Positions 43,681 to 52,908 of a stretch of DNA of 64,000 nucleotides are shown here, in pieces. Under the pieces are notes generated by a model. It saw only the letters and a list, made by a program, of their open reading frames with translations. It did not search any database and was not told the DNA's origin. Each line of letters begins with the position of its first letter. Positions within the stretch are counted from its first letter, which is position 1. The translations under genes and the position numbers were made by a program. Where the stretch lies: positions 2,544,001 through 2,608,000 of the forward strand of contig NZ_CP090419.1 of the NCBI RefSeq assembly GCF_032716425.1, given 5' to 3'. Source of the DNA: Pseudoalteromonas sp. N1230-9 (GTDB taxonomy: Bacteria > Pseudomonadota > Gammaproteobacteria > Enterobacterales > Alteromonadaceae).

Positions 43681-44178
43681 TTATAATGCGCTCAGCTCAT
43701 CCCACTCTTCGTCATTTAAAAGTTTATTAAGGTCAACCAAGATCAGTAACTCACCATCACGGTTAGATACACCTTGGATAAACTTAGCACTTTCTTCTGT
43801 GCCAATATTCGGCGCACTGTCAATTTCAGAGCTACGTAGATACACAACTTCAGCAACGCTATCAACCAAGATACCGATAACTTGCTTCTCCGCTTCGATA
43901 ATGACAATGCGAGAATTATCCGTTACCTCTGCGCCCATCAAGCCAAAACGTGCACGGGTGTCGATTACAGTCACAACATTACCACGCAGGTTAATAATTC
44001 CAAGCACATAAGAAGGCGCACCTGGAACAGGAGCAATTTCGGTATAGCGAAGCACTTCTTGTACTTGCATTACGTTAATGCCGTACGTTTCTTCTTCAAG
44101 TTTAAAGGTTACCCACTGTAACACTTCATCGTTGCTATCAGCATTTTTATTCGCTGACAGTAGTCTTTCTTCACTCAT
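43681..44178 (-). CDS. cheW: Chemotaxis coupling protein CheW
   Basis: This 165-residue protein is a single CheW domain with WVTFKLEEETYGINVMQVQEVLRYTEIAPVPGAPSYVLGIINLRGNVVTVIDTRARFGL and SRIVIIEAEKQVIGILVDSV. It links chemoreceptors to the CheA kinase. It lies 21 bases after parP, in the cheA-cheB-motCD-parC-parP-cheW order. An N-terminal tail of about 20 residues precedes the domain. Confidence 0.94.
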   Translation of the reverse strand: MSEERLLSANKNADSNDEVLQWVTFKLEEETYGINVMQVQEVLRYTEIAPVPGAPSYVLGIINLRGNVVTVIDTRARFGLMGAEVTDNSRIVIIEAEKQVIGILVDSVAEVVYLRSSEIDSAPNIGTEESAKFIQGVSNRDGELLILVDLNKLLNDEEWDELSAL

Positions 44179-44199
44179 GCTATTACTCCGTAAAAATAG

Positions 44200-44949
44200 T
44201 TACTGCTCACGGCTGTCTAAGCCCTGCTCTAGCAATTGGTATAAATTTTCAACGTCAATCAAGGCGCACATTTTCTCTTTGATAACGCCAGCAAGCCAAG
44301 GCCGCTTGCCTGATTTTGCTCGCCATTTTACATCTTCTTCGCGAAGTGTAATATTGTTTACGAGCTTTTCAGCCAATAATCCCCATTGACTGTCACCTAA
44401 GGTGATTAAATATTGATAATCGAGTGACTGTTCTAATTTTTCATCATACTTTTCAGGCATCACCCAACGTGCTGTATCCACTACATTCAGTTTTTCATCA
44501 CGATTTAGCATCACACCTTTAAACCACTTAGGTTTGCCAAATAACTGATTAACCTCTGTTAGTTGATGAATGCCCCCTAATGCTTTCAAAGGAACGGCTA
44601 ACGTTAAGCCTGCAACCTCAAAAAACAGTGCTTGAAATTCACCATCAAAGTAGTCTTCTTGTCGCTCAGACGAGGTTTTAGCAACAATCTCGGTCTGTTT
44701 TTGTTCTACTATATCTTTGATATTAGCTTGGTTCTCGGTTTTCTCAAGCTCTTTAATAGGTTCAATAACCGGTGTTTCTACTTTTTGCTCTACTTCTAGA
44801 GGTAACGAGTTATCTTTTGACTCATTTACTTGTTCAAGTAACTTAGCCACAGGTTCAAGGTTTTGCTGTTCAGGTTCTTCCTCGCACAGTAATGCCCCCA
44901 AGTATTGGGTCATCACTTTTTCGTTAGCAAATAAGTGTTTGTTACTCAT
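44200..44949 (-). CDS. parP: ParP, polar chemotaxis-array CheW-like protein
   Basis: This 249-residue protein has a Glu/Lys/Gln-rich N-terminal half (1-105), expected to be disordered and to contact ParC. The C-terminal CheW-like (AIF) domain begins at QALFFEVAGLTLAVPLKALGGIHQLTEV, continues with KWFKGVMLNRDEKLNVVDTARWV and ends with AGVIKEKMCALIDVENLYQLLEQ. The position right after a ParA-like parC and before cheW matches Vibrio ParP, which ties arrays to the pole and stabilises CheA there. Functional label by synteny and domain layout. Confidence 0.85.
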   Translation of the reverse strand: MSNKHLFANEKVMTQYLGALLCEEEPEQQNLEPVAKLLEQVNESKDNSLPLEVEQKVETPVIEPIKELEKTENQANIKDIVEQKQTEIVAKTSSERQEDYFDGEFQALFFEVAGLTLAVPLKALGGIHQLTEVNQLFGKPKWFKGVMLNRDEKLNVVDTARWVMPEKYDEKLEQSLDYQYLITLGDSQWGLLAEKLVNNITLREEDVKWRAKSGKRPWLAGVIKEKMCALIDVENLYQLLEQGLDSREQ

Positions 44950-44951
44950 CT

Positions 44952-45722
44952 TTAACCTTGTGCAACTAAATAATCAAGCAGTGCGCGATACGCAAATACC
45001 CCTCGTGATCGAGGACAAAATTGAATAGGTACTTGCTGCGCCAAACTTGCATCTCTAAATTTGGTATCAACCGGTACTACACCCGACCACACTTTATCTT
45101 TGTAATTATCCTGCAGAGTTTTATAGGCTTCAAGGGATGCTTTAGTCCGTTTGTCGTACATTGTTGGTATAATCGTATACTGATATTGTTTAGATTGCGA
45201 TGTTTGCATCAATTCCATGGTACGCATCATGCGATCAAGGCCTTTGAGAGCCAAAAACTCTGTTTGTACTGGCACTAAAATACGTTCGCTGGCAGCTAAG
45301 GCATTAACCATTAATACACCTAATACAGGCGGACAGTCGATAATTGCATAGTCATAATGTTCGCTAATTTTTGCCAGCGCTTTTTTTAGTATAAGACCCA
45401 TACCATTTTTATTGCCCATACTTCTATCGAGGGTCGCAATCGCCATGGTTGCAGGTAAAATATCTAGGTTCTCAAGTGTTGACGGGCAAAGTGCTTGTAA
45501 GATTTCTTCGCTGGCCATACTGTTGCCACGAGCAAAAATATCGTAGACGCTAATCTCTAACTCTTCTGAATCGATACCAAAATAATAAGTTAATGAAGCA
45601 TGTGGATCGGTATCTATTAATAATACCCGTTTCCCTTGTAATGCAAGCGTGCCAGCAAGACTAACAGCGGTTGTGGTTTTCCCCACTCCGCCTTTCTGAT
45701 TCGCTACTGTCCAAATTTTCAC
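44952..45722 (-). CDS. parC: ParC, ParA-like ATPase for polar chemotaxis arrays
   Basis: This 256-residue protein has the deviant Walker A of ParA/MinD ATPases, NQKGGVGKTTTAVSLAG (about 8-24), Walker A' LLIDTDPHASLTYY and Walker B YAIIDCPPVLGVLMVNAL. It has no N-terminal DNA-binding domain and no partner parB. Its location between motD and parP marks it as ParC, which recruits chemotaxis arrays to the old and new poles. It starts 11 bases after motD and ends three bases before parP. Confidence 0.88.
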   Translation of the reverse strand: MKIWTVANQKGGVGKTTTAVSLAGTLALQGKRVLLIDTDPHASLTYYFGIDSEELEISVYDIFARGNSMASEEILQALCPSTLENLDILPATMAIATLDRSMGNKNGMGLILKKALAKISEHYDYAIIDCPPVLGVLMVNALAASERILVPVQTEFLALKGLDRMMRTMELMQTSQSKQYQYTIIPTMYDKRTKASLEAYKTLQDNYKDKVWSGVVPVDTKFRDASLAQQVPIQFCPRSRGVFAYRALLDYLVAQG

Positions 45723-45733
45723 ATCACACCTTA

Positions 45734-46693
45734 TTATTGTTCATTGCGCGTGGTAATTCGAATGCCACCGTGAGGTAATTGGATCACTTTAATCGTGTTG
45801 TCATTGCTTGGCAACTCAATTTCTGTACTCTCTTTTACACTAGGATTAGCCTGTTCATTGGTATCCTGCTGTGCTTGTTCTGGTAAACCATATTTAGAAA
45901 GTGCCACAACGACTTTACGATTTTCTGCACGCCCTTGCTCTGTTTCATTACTAGAAAAGGGTGAGTATTGACCATATCCCTCAATGGCCATGCGAGCAGG
46001 GTTTATTCCTAGCTCTTCAAGCTCAACCAATACTGATGTTGCTCTTGCGACCGACAGTTCCCAGTTAGATCGAAACATTTCATTACGAATACCTTCGTTA
46101 TCGGTATAACCTCTTACACGAATGTAATTATCTACAGGAGCGATAATGTCTTTAACTAATGCAACAACTTGTTTAGCACGTTGTTGAGCAACAGCACTTC
46201 CCGATGAGAACAACATGCCTGAACTTAATTCAATTATCAGCCAGTCTTGATTAAGCTCAAGGCTTGCCTCACCATTACGGATCTCATCAATCAATGCTGA
46301 TTGTAGCTTGCTAAGTAAACTATCTAGCGGTTTTCCTAAATGCTTTTTTTCGATATTACTGGTATCAGCTTGTCCATCGATTAATTTAGGTCCTTGCTCT
46401 TCTTTAAGAATACTTTCACCATATAAAACGTCACTTTCAGGCGTAACGCGGTCAGTTAAAATGCCAGTACCGTGTATCCCAGTTCCAGCCTGCTGATGAG
46501 TACGCGCTGATTTATCAAATACTTGCTCTAGTGAATCAGATAACACTTGGAAATCTTCATTCTTGCTAATAGCAATTGCATACATGACCACAAAAAAGGC
46601 AAACATAATGGTCATGTAATCAGCATAAGAAACAAGCCAACGCTCTGTATGTTGGCTTTTTTGAATTTTATGACGCATGCGACGGCGCATCAT
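45734..46693 (-). CDS. motD: Flagellar stator protein MotD (MotB family)
   Basis: This 319-residue protein has the MotB plug-and-channel start HTERWLVSYADYMTIMFAFFVVMYAIA, with the ion-binding aspartate Asp25. A linker follows, then an OmpA-like peptidoglycan-binding domain (about 175-275): IRVRGYTDNEGIRNEMFRSNWELSVARATSVLVELEELG...GYGQYSPFSSNETEQGRAENRKVVV. A C-terminal extension of about 45 residues is Gln/Glu-rich. Whether it uses H+ or Na+ is not obvious; the MotCD of Pseudomonas is H+-driven. It lies five bases from motC. Confidence 0.9.
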   Translation of the reverse strand: MMRRRMRHKIQKSQHTERWLVSYADYMTIMFAFFVVMYAIAISKNEDFQVLSDSLEQVFDKSARTHQQAGTGIHGTGILTDRVTPESDVLYGESILKEEQGPKLIDGQADTSNIEKKHLGKPLDSLLSKLQSALIDEIRNGEASLELNQDWLIIELSSGMLFSSGSAVAQQRAKQVVALVKDIIAPVDNYIRVRGYTDNEGIRNEMFRSNWELSVARATSVLVELEELGINPARMAIEGYGQYSPFSSNETEQGRAENRKVVVALSKYGLPEQAQQDTNEQANPSVKESTEIELPSNDNTIKVIQLPHGGIRITTRNEQ

Positions 46694-46698
46694 AGGAA

Positions 46699-47463
46699 TT
46701 ACTCGCGAACTAAGCTTGGACGCTCAACACGATACGCCTCAAGTTTGAGTTCAATATTTAACGGACTTTCACCTTGAGCAATAGCTATAATCCCTTCGGC
46801 AAGTAATTCGTGGTACAGCATTTTTTGTTCAATTTGTTGCTTTAATTTATTTGCCATTGGTAAGAAAAGTAAGTTTGCTAAACCAACCCCGTAAATGGTC
46901 GCAATAAATGCTGTCGCGACCCCTGCTCCAAGCTTTTCAGGATCAGTTATAAATTGCATTGCTTGAATAAGCCCAAGTACCGCACCTAAGATACCAATGG
47001 TTGGACTGTAGCCACCCATGGCTTCATATACACGGCTCACTTCCATTAATCTTTCACGCTCGAGCATTAAGTCGATTTCAAGTGTGTCTCTAAGCTTAGT
47101 TTCACCGGCTCCATCAACTAACATACTTAGCCCTTTTGCCGCATAAGGATCGTGATGTGCCAAGGACTCGTCTTCAAGCGAAAGATACCCCTCTTGGCGC
47201 GCCTTTTGAGACCAACGCTTCACCTGCTCAATGGCTGCATCTATATCGTGATAAGGGGGGAAAAATACCCAATGGCTAATTTTTACTGTTTTAGAAAATA
47301 CACTGCTTGGTGTTTGTAACATTACAGCGCCTAAGGTACCACCTAGCACGATAATCAGTGCGGGGCCATTAAATAGAGCGCTTACCACCCCACCTTCAAG
47401 CGCATAACCAAAAGCAATGGCGCTAACAGCAACAATTAAACCAAGAAACGACAGTTTATCCAC
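46699..47463 (-). CDS. motC: Flagellar stator protein MotC (MotA family)
   Basis: This 254-residue protein has four transmembrane helices. It has a large cytoplasmic loop with [68 protein letters not shown], the MotA/PomA hallmark. A basic tail includes ERPSLVRE. The start lies within the cheB end (8-base overlap). With MotD it forms the membrane ion channel that powers the motor; a second stator pair may exist elsewhere in this genome. Confidence 0.92.
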   Translation of the reverse strand: MDKLSFLGLIVAVSAIAFGYALEGGVVSALFNGPALIIVLGGTLGAVMLQTPSSVFSKTVKISHWVFFPPYHDIDAAIEQVKRWSQKARQEGYLSLEDESLAHHDPYAAKGLSMLVDGAGETKLRDTLEIDLMLERERLMEVSRVYEAMGGYSPTIGILGAVLGLIQAMQFITDPEKLGAGVATAFIATIYGVGLANLLFLPMANKLKQQIEQKMLYHELLAEGIIAIAQGESPLNIELKLEAYRVERPSLVRE

Positions 47464-48589
47464 AACCGGTCTCTCGTGTTAAACGTGCAGCAACGTCGTT
47501 AAGCGCTAAGCTCTCACTAGCAAGGCCTGCATTGGCAACGGCTTGCGGCATACCATAAACAACACTGGTTTTTTCATCTTGCGCCCATATCGTCGCACCA
47601 GCTTGTTTTAACATACGGGCACCATCTCGACCATCAGCCCCCATACCAGTAAGTACAACTGCCAATACATCACCACCAAATGCTTTAGCAGCACTTGCAA
47701 ATGTTACATCCACACTCGGTTTGTATGTAATGCGAGGACTATCATCCTCGAAAACACGTAATGTTCGAGAGCTTCCACGCCCTTCTACCAGCATTTGCTG
47801 ACCACCCGGTGCTAAATAAGCGGTGCCTGGTACTAATCGGTCGCCTTGTTGCGCTTCTTTCACTTTAATTTTACACAAACCATTTAGTCGTGCAGCGAAA
47901 GCAGGTGTAAATGCAGCAGGCATATGCTGAATAAGTAAAATAGGGTGCGGAAAATTAGCTGGCAGTTGAGTTAATATGGTTTGTAAAGCAACAGGGCCCC
48001 CCGTTGATGTACCAATTGCGACAACTTGATACTGCTTGCCTGAAGCTCGCACATTGCTCGTCGATGAAGCCGGAGCTGGTGCTGGTCGGCTGAAACTACG
48101 ATCAGGCTGAACAATACCACCGCTTCTTGTGCTTGTAGAGGTTGTAGATGCAGGGCGAGGTGGCGGAGCAGGACGTGTAAAACGTGAAATGCGACGGCGA
48201 CCAATTTCTTTTACTTTATTTTGTAAAAGTGCGATTGCATCTTCATTATTTCGGGCAATATCTTCAAACTTTTTCGGTAAAAAGTCCAAAGCCCCCGCAT
48301 CAAGCGCATCAAGTGTTGCTGTTGCACCATCACGAGTTAATGAAGAAAACATTAAAATAGGCGTTGGTGTTGCAGCCATGATCTCTTTAACGGCACTAAT
48401 ACCATCAAGAACAGGCATTTCAACGTCCATAGTAATAACATCAGGCCTAAGCTCTTTTGCCTTATCAACAGCTTCTCGGCCATTCACGGCAAAGCCTACA
48501 ACTTGGATATTACTATCTTGCTCTAAAATTTCGCTAACACGGCGGCGAAAAAAGCTCGAATCATCGACTACTAATACTTTGACTGCCAT
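47456..48589 (-). CDS. cheB: Chemotaxis methylesterase/response regulator CheB
   Basis: 377 residues from the ATG at 48589 (AGAGAG upstream); a GTG two codons earlier is possible. The receiver domain is 1-125 with Asp55. A Pro/Ser/Thr-rich linker (about 135-185) follows. The esterase domain has the catalytic Ser195 (IGTSTGG), His222 (LIQHMP) and Asp319 (GMGADG). It demethylates or deamidates receptor glutamates and is stimulated by CheA. The linker is longer and lower in complexity than in enteric CheB. It overlaps motC. Confidence 0.93.
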   Translation of the reverse strand: MAVKVLVVDDSSFFRRRVSEILEQDSNIQVVGFAVNGREAVDKAKELRPDVITMDVEMPVLDGISAVKEIMAATPTPILMFSSLTRDGATATLDALDAGALDFLPKKFEDIARNNEDAIALLQNKVKEIGRRRISRFTRPAPPPRPASTTSTSTRSGGIVQPDRSFSRPAPAPASSTSNVRASGKQYQVVAIGTSTGGPVALQTILTQLPANFPHPILLIQHMPAAFTPAFAARLNGLCKIKVKEAQQGDRLVPGTAYLAPGGQQMLVEGRGSSRTLRVFEDDSPRITYKPSVDVTFASAAKAFGGDVLAVVLTGMGADGRDGARMLKQAGATIWAQDEKTSVVYGMPQAVANAGLASESLALNDVAARLTRETGCG

Positions 48590-48617
48590 TGGCACTCTCT
48601 TGTTATGTGTTCAGTGT

Positions 48618-48644
48618 AAGTGCGCACTATTAATGCGCACTTAA
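48618..48644. other. Intercistronic hairpin between cheA and cheB
   Basis: TAAGTGCGCA / TGCGCACTTA, perfect 10-bp stem with a 7-base loop, in the 75-base gap after cheA. No T-run follows on the minus strand, so it does not look like a terminator; it could be an mRNA processing or stability element that sets CheA:CheB ratio. Confidence 0.55.
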
Positions 48645-48664
48645 AATAGTGAGTTTAAATAATG

Positions 48665-50947
48665 CTAGCCAACGTAATGTTTAAGCATGCTTGGCACATC
48701 TAAAATAAGTGCAATCCCACCATCAGAGGTAATCGTCGCACCCGCCATGCCTGGTGTACCTTGTAATAAAGCATCTAGCGGTTTGATAACGACTTCTTCT
48801 TGACCTATCAATGAGTCAACAACAAAGCCCACCTGTTTTGTACCTATTTGAACAATAACAACATGTCCTTCGGCTTTGCGTTCTTGGCTATTTGCACCTT
48901 TCACTAACCAATGCTCAAGATAAAAGAGCGGAATAGCTTTTTGACGAACAATAATCGTCAGCTGCCCATCGACAACATTCGTCTTGGTTAAGTCGAGGTG
49001 GAAAATTTCACTAACACCTGCAAGTGGCAACGCAAATGTTTGCTCTCCAACAATAACCATCAATGTTGGAAGAATAGCCAATGTAAGCGGCACTTTAATT
49101 TCAAGTACAGTACCGACCCCAAGTTCTGACTGAATATTCACTGAGCCATTTAATTGGGTAATCTTGGTTTTCACCACATCCATACCCACACCACGGCCCG
49201 AAATGTCAGAAATCTCTTCTTTCGTTGAGAAGCCAGGAGCAAAAATTAAATTATACGCTTCTGTATCAGATAGTCTGCTAGCTTGGTCATGATCGATAAC
49301 ACCTTTACTGATTGCTATCTTTTTCAGTTTCTCAGCATCCATACCGGCACCATCATCACGGATGGTAAGTAGAATATGGTCGCCTTCTTGTGATGCTGAT
49401 AGCGTAACAGTACCTGTACGAGGCTTGCCTGCGGCCTCACGTACATCAGGCATTTCAATACCATGGTCAACTGAGTTACGGACCAAATGCACAAGTGGAT
49501 CAGCGAGGGCTTCAACTAAGTTTTTATCTAAATCAGTCTCCTCACCAACCAACTGCAAATTAATATCTTTTTTCAAACTACGTGCTAAATCACGAACAAC
49601 GCGAGGGAAACGGCCAAATACTTTCTTGATCGGCTGCATTCGTGTTTTCATCACAGCACCTTGCAAGTCAGCTGTGACAACGTCTAAATTCGAGATAGCC
49701 TTACCCATAGACTCACTATTGGCATTATTAGCAAGACTGACTAAGCGGTTACGAACAAGTACCAGTTCGCCAACCATGTTCATAATCTCGTCAAGACGTT
49801 TAGTATCAACACGTACCGTCGTTTCCGCCTGTGGTGCAGGTGCTTTTTTCGCAGCGGCACTTGGCTTAGGTTCTGCTTTAGCTGCAACAGGAGCAGGCTG
49901 AGCCGCTTTTGCAGGAGGAGGGGTTGCTGGTTTTGCTTGAGGCACTGGTTTACTAGGCTCAGCTTTCGGTGTTTCAGGTGCTTTTGGCTCTGTAGGCTGC
50001 GCTGGTGATGAAGGCTCTAATGATTTAGGCGCCGTTCCTTTACCATGTAACTCATCAAGCAGGGCTTCAAATTCATCGTCACTGATTTCATCGTCACCCT
50101 CACTGCCAGCAGGCTGTGATGCTGTGCTAACAGGCTTTTCAGCTGACACTTGTTCTGGTGTGCTCGTTGATTTTACTTCACCAAAGCTACCAACTCCGTG
50201 AAGTTCATCTAACAAACTGTCAAATTCATCATCAGTGATATCATCACTGTCATTACTTACTTTTTCGGCTTCAACAGCTGCAGGGCTTTGCCCTTTACCA
50301 TGTAGCTCATCAAGTAAGCTTTCAAATTCATCTTCGGTTATTTCATCAATATTTTGTGCATCAGGCTGAGTATCAGCCAAACCACCATCAAACAACATAT
50401 CAAATGCAAACGGGTCGTCTTCATCGGTGTTATCCGTTGCCACATCAGCAGTTACTTCTGAGCTGTCGATGATAGGTTCTTCAACAACAGGCTCTTCAGG
50501 CGCGGTGCTGACAGCCTCTGTTATTGATGTGTCTTCACCAGCAAGTTCTTCAGCGCTTGGTGGGTGACTTAATTTATGAAGGGCTTCAAGGAGGACAGGA
50601 TCCGCAGGCTCTGGCTGCTCACGATTCTGAATGGTCGTAAACATCTCATTTATTGTATCGAGAGCCTGTAAAATAACATCCATTAATTCAGATGTAACAG
50701 TGCGCCCGCCCTGACGTAATAAATCAAAGACATTCTCGGCACCATGACATGCATCAACAAGTTCTGTCATGCTTAAGAAGCCAGCCCCACCTTTTACGGT
50801 ATGGAAGCCCCTAAAAATAGCATTTAATAAATCTTTATCTTCTGGGTTATTTTCCAGTTCGACTAATTGCTCTGACAAAAGCTCTAAGATTTCCCCAGCT
50901 TCAACTAGGAAATCCTGTAAAATATCTTCATCGACTTCAAAGCTCAT
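48665..50947 (-). CDS. cheA: Chemotaxis histidine kinase CheA
   Basis: This 760-residue protein has the P1 Hpt domain (1-105) with phospho-acceptor His49 (GFHTVKGGAGFL). The region from about 130 to 372 is low-complexity, acidic then Pro/Ala-rich, with no recognisable P2 CheY-binding domain and with three short repeats (positions 203-219, 237-253 and 287-303). The P3 dimerisation domain starts at VRVDTKRLDEIMNMVGELVLVRNRL (about 378), and P4 has NLVEALADPLVHLVRNSVDHGIE, RDDGAGMDAEKL and FSTKEEISDISGRGVGMDVV. P5 is CheW-like. The unusual linker resembles the LID region that binds ParP in Vibrio CheA. Confidence 0.93.
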   Translation of the reverse strand: MSFEVDEDILQDFLVEAGEILELLSEQLVELENNPEDKDLLNAIFRGFHTVKGGAGFLSMTELVDACHGAENVFDLLRQGGRTVTSELMDVILQALDTINEMFTTIQNREQPEPADPVLLEALHKLSHPPSAEELAGEDTSITEAVSTAPEEPVVEEPIIDSSEVTADVATDNTDEDDPFAFDMLFDGGLADTQPDAQNIDEITEDEFESLLDELHGKGQSPAAVEAEKVSNDSDDITDDEFDSLLDELHGVGSFGEVKSTSTPEQVSAEKPVSTASQPAGSEGDDEISDDEFEALLDELHGKGTAPKSLEPSSPAQPTEPKAPETPKAEPSKPVPQAKPATPPPAKAAQPAPVAAKAEPKPSAAAKKAPAPQAETTVRVDTKRLDEIMNMVGELVLVRNRLVSLANNANSESMGKAISNLDVVTADLQGAVMKTRMQPIKKVFGRFPRVVRDLARSLKKDINLQLVGEETDLDKNLVEALADPLVHLVRNSVDHGIEMPDVREAAGKPRTGTVTLSASQEGDHILLTIRDDGAGMDAEKLKKIAISKGVIDHDQASRLSDTEAYNLIFAPGFSTKEEISDISGRGVGMDVVKTKITQLNGSVNIQSELGVGTVLEIKVPLTLAILPTLMVIVGEQTFALPLAGVSEIFHLDLTKTNVVDGQLTIIVRQKAIPLFYLEHWLVKGANSQERKAEGHVVIVQIGTKQVGFVVDSLIGQEEVVIKPLDALLQGTPGMAGATITSDGGIALILDVPSMLKHYVG
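50039..50341 (-). repeat. Three DEF-LLDELHG repeats in the CheA linker
   Basis: Residues 203-219, 237-253 and 287-303 of CheA (bases 50291-50341, 50189-50239 and 50039-50089) share the pattern I-[TS]-x-DEF-[ED]-[SA]-LLDELHG-[KV]-G. Spacing between repeat starts is 34 and then 50 residues. The rest of the linker is unrelated low-complexity sequence, so the conserved block is likely a short binding motif present in three copies. Confidence 0.85.
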
Positions 50948-50962
50948 GCAGCTACTCTCCTC

Positions 50963-51730
50963 TTAGAAGCCCAGACTTGATAATAGATCATCAACTTCAT
51001 CTTGTCCTGAGACAACATCATCGCGAGACTCTTTATCAATAATTGGCCCTTCAGGACCTGCTAGCGTATCGCTTTGTGCAGGTGCTTGTTCTATGGCCTG
51101 TTTTTCTTGTTTTTGATGACCATCTTCTTGACTGCCAAACACAGTTAAAAGATTGATTAAACTGTCTTCTACTTCGCGCACTAACTCGATGACTCGGCGT
51201 ATAACTTGCCCTGTTAAGTCTTGATAATCTTGTGCCATTAACACATTTGTCATCAAGCCTTGTAGCTCATCTGTTTTAGTTTGCGAGCTGTTCATAAACT
51301 TATCTAAGCTATGACATAATGATTTGAATTCACCGAGCTCAATTTCTCGATTCATCAAACGATCCCATGTAGGTTTTATCGTCGCTATATCGTCTGCAAG
51401 TTGCTGAGCAATTGGCAAACTTGCTTCCACTGCATCCATGGTCTTATTAGCGGCGCTTTCTGTCATTTCCATGACATAATTTAAGCGCTGTTTAGCGTCA
51501 GGAATTGCTTCCGTTGTTAAGCCTGTTAAACGCGTATCGAGATCAAAGTTTTTTAGCGCTTCATGGAGTTGTCGCGTTAATTTTCCGACCTCTGCAAACA
51601 ACTCTGATTGTTCTTTTGATGCTGTATCAAGTATTAGCTTATCTGCTTTTTCTTGTTCACCATTTTCAAGATACTCAACAAGTTGACGAGCTTGCTCTAA
51701 ACTTATTTGAGGCGCAGCAAGTGCTGACAT
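50963..51730 (-). CDS. cheZ: CheY-P phosphatase CheZ
   Basis: This 255-residue protein is an elongated four-helix bundle. The active motif is MAQDYQDLTGQVI, with Asp171 and Gln175 matching E. coli Asp143/Gln147. The C-terminal tail ends EVDDLLSSLGF, the CheY-binding helix, after a disordered Gln/Ala-rich linker. It dephosphorylates CheY to set motor switching. It lies between cheY (17 bases) and cheA (15 bases). Confidence 0.93.
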   Translation of the reverse strand: MSALAAPQISLEQARQLVEYLENGEQEKADKLILDTASKEQSELFAEVGKLTRQLHEALKNFDLDTRLTGLTTEAIPDAKQRLNYVMEMTESAANKTMDAVEASLPIAQQLADDIATIKPTWDRLMNREIELGEFKSLCHSLDKFMNSSQTKTDELQGLMTNVLMAQDYQDLTGQVIRRVIELVREVEDSLINLLTVFGSQEDGHQKQEKQAIEQAPAQSDTLAGPEGPIIDKESRDDVVSGQDEVDDLLSSLGF

Positions 51731-51747
51731 AAGCCTCTCCCCTTAGA

Positions 51748-52131
51748 TTAACCTAAACGTTCAAACACTTTTTCCAATTTGGTCTTCAGTGTCGCAGCAG
51801 TGAATGGTTTAACGATGTAACCATTAACACCCGCTTGAGCAGCAGCAACAATTTGTTCTTTTTTCGCTTCAGCTGTCACCATCAGCACAGGAATATGCTT
51901 TAGGCTATCGTCGGCACGAATTGCTCTCAACAAATCAATACCTTGCATGCCAGGCATGTTCCAATCGGTGACAACAAAATCAAACTCTTGATTTTGTAGC
52001 ATTGGTAATGCTGTTGAACCATCATCAGCTTCCTGCACATTGGTGAAACCTAAATCCCTTAACAGGTTTTTAATGATACGTCTCATTGTAGAAAAATCAT
52101 CAACAACAAGAATTTTCATGTTTTTATCCAA
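51748..52131 (-). CDS. cheY: Chemotaxis response regulator CheY
   Basis: This 127-residue receiver domain protein has phospho-acceptor Asp56 in [12 protein letters not shown], Thr86 (VMVTAEAKK) and Lys108 (GYIVKPF), plus the acidic pocket DDFS (11-12). The start is a TTG at 52131, preceded five bases upstream by GGAGG. The ATG four codons later lies too far from that site, and Shewanella/Vibrio CheY also begin with (M)xKNMKIL. It binds FliM when phosphorylated. Confidence 0.93.
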   Translation of the reverse strand: MDKNMKILVVDDFSTMRRIIKNLLRDLGFTNVQEADDGSTALPMLQNQEFDFVVTDWNMPGMQGIDLLRAIRADDSLKHIPVLMVTAEAKKEQIVAAAQAGVNGYIVKPFTAATLKTKLEKVFERLG

Positions 52132-52171
52132 AACATCCTCCGGTGAGGTTTGAACCTATATTTACTTACTA

Positions 52172-52906
52172 CTAATTAATCCAGTCATTGATTTTTGCTT
52201 TGAGCTTAATCATCGCCTGACCATGTATTTGACTCACACGCGATTCACTTACATCGAGTATGTGCCCTATTTCTTTTAAATTCATTTCATCGTTGTAATA
52301 CAAAGACAAAACAAGCGCATCTCTTTCTGGTAACGATTGAATAGCCGTTAATAGAGATTGGTTAAACCGTTCATTTTTAACGTTATTAAACGGTTTGTCT
52401 AGTGCTAAATCTTGGCCCATTGGTGTGATGACATCTTCATCAACACCTAAATCCTCAATACCCAGTACTCTACTGGAGTTTACATCATGTAAGATATGAT
52501 GGTACTCATCAAGCGTAATATCAAGTTTTTCAGCAACTTCTGTATCTTTTGGTTCTCGATTTAAAGTACTTTCTAATGAGGCAATGGTTTCAGCAACGAG
52601 GCGGGCATTTCGGTGAACAGAGCGAGGCGCCCAATCGCCCCGACGAATTTCGTCAAGCATCGCACCACGGATGCGAATACCAGCGAAGGTTTCAAAGCTT
52701 GCCCCTTTGCTCGCATCAAAGTTTTTTGATGCTTCAATAAGGCCAATCATGCCTGATTGAATTAAATCGTCTAATTGAACACTGGCGGGTAAACGAGCAA
52801 TTAAATGACATGCCACTTTTTTGACTAAAGAGGCATGCTTTTCGACAATCGCATTCAAATTGTTTGCTGATTGATATCCCATCGCTTTATTCACCGATGT
52901 TGTCAT
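52172..52906 (-). CDS. fliA: Flagellar sigma factor FliA (sigma-28)
   Basis: This 244-residue sigma-70 family protein has region 2 (LVKKVACHLIARLPASVQLDDLIQSGMIGLIEASKNFD...GASFETFAGIRIRGAMLDEIRRGDWAPRSVHRNAR), region 3 and region 4 (SLPERDALVLSLYYNDEMNLKEIGHILDVSESRVSQIHGQAMIKLK). Length and motifs are typical of FliA, which drives late flagellar and chemotaxis genes and is held back by FlgM. It starts three bases after flhG. Confidence 0.94.
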   Translation of the reverse strand: MTTSVNKAMGYQSANNLNAIVEKHASLVKKVACHLIARLPASVQLDDLIQSGMIGLIEASKNFDASKGASFETFAGIRIRGAMLDEIRRGDWAPRSVHRNARLVAETIASLESTLNREPKDTEVAEKLDITLDEYHHILHDVNSSRVLGIEDLGVDEDVITPMGQDLALDKPFNNVKNERFNQSLLTAIQSLPERDALVLSLYYNDEMNLKEIGHILDVSESRVSQIHGQAMIKLKAKINDWIN

Positions 52907-52908
52907 AG

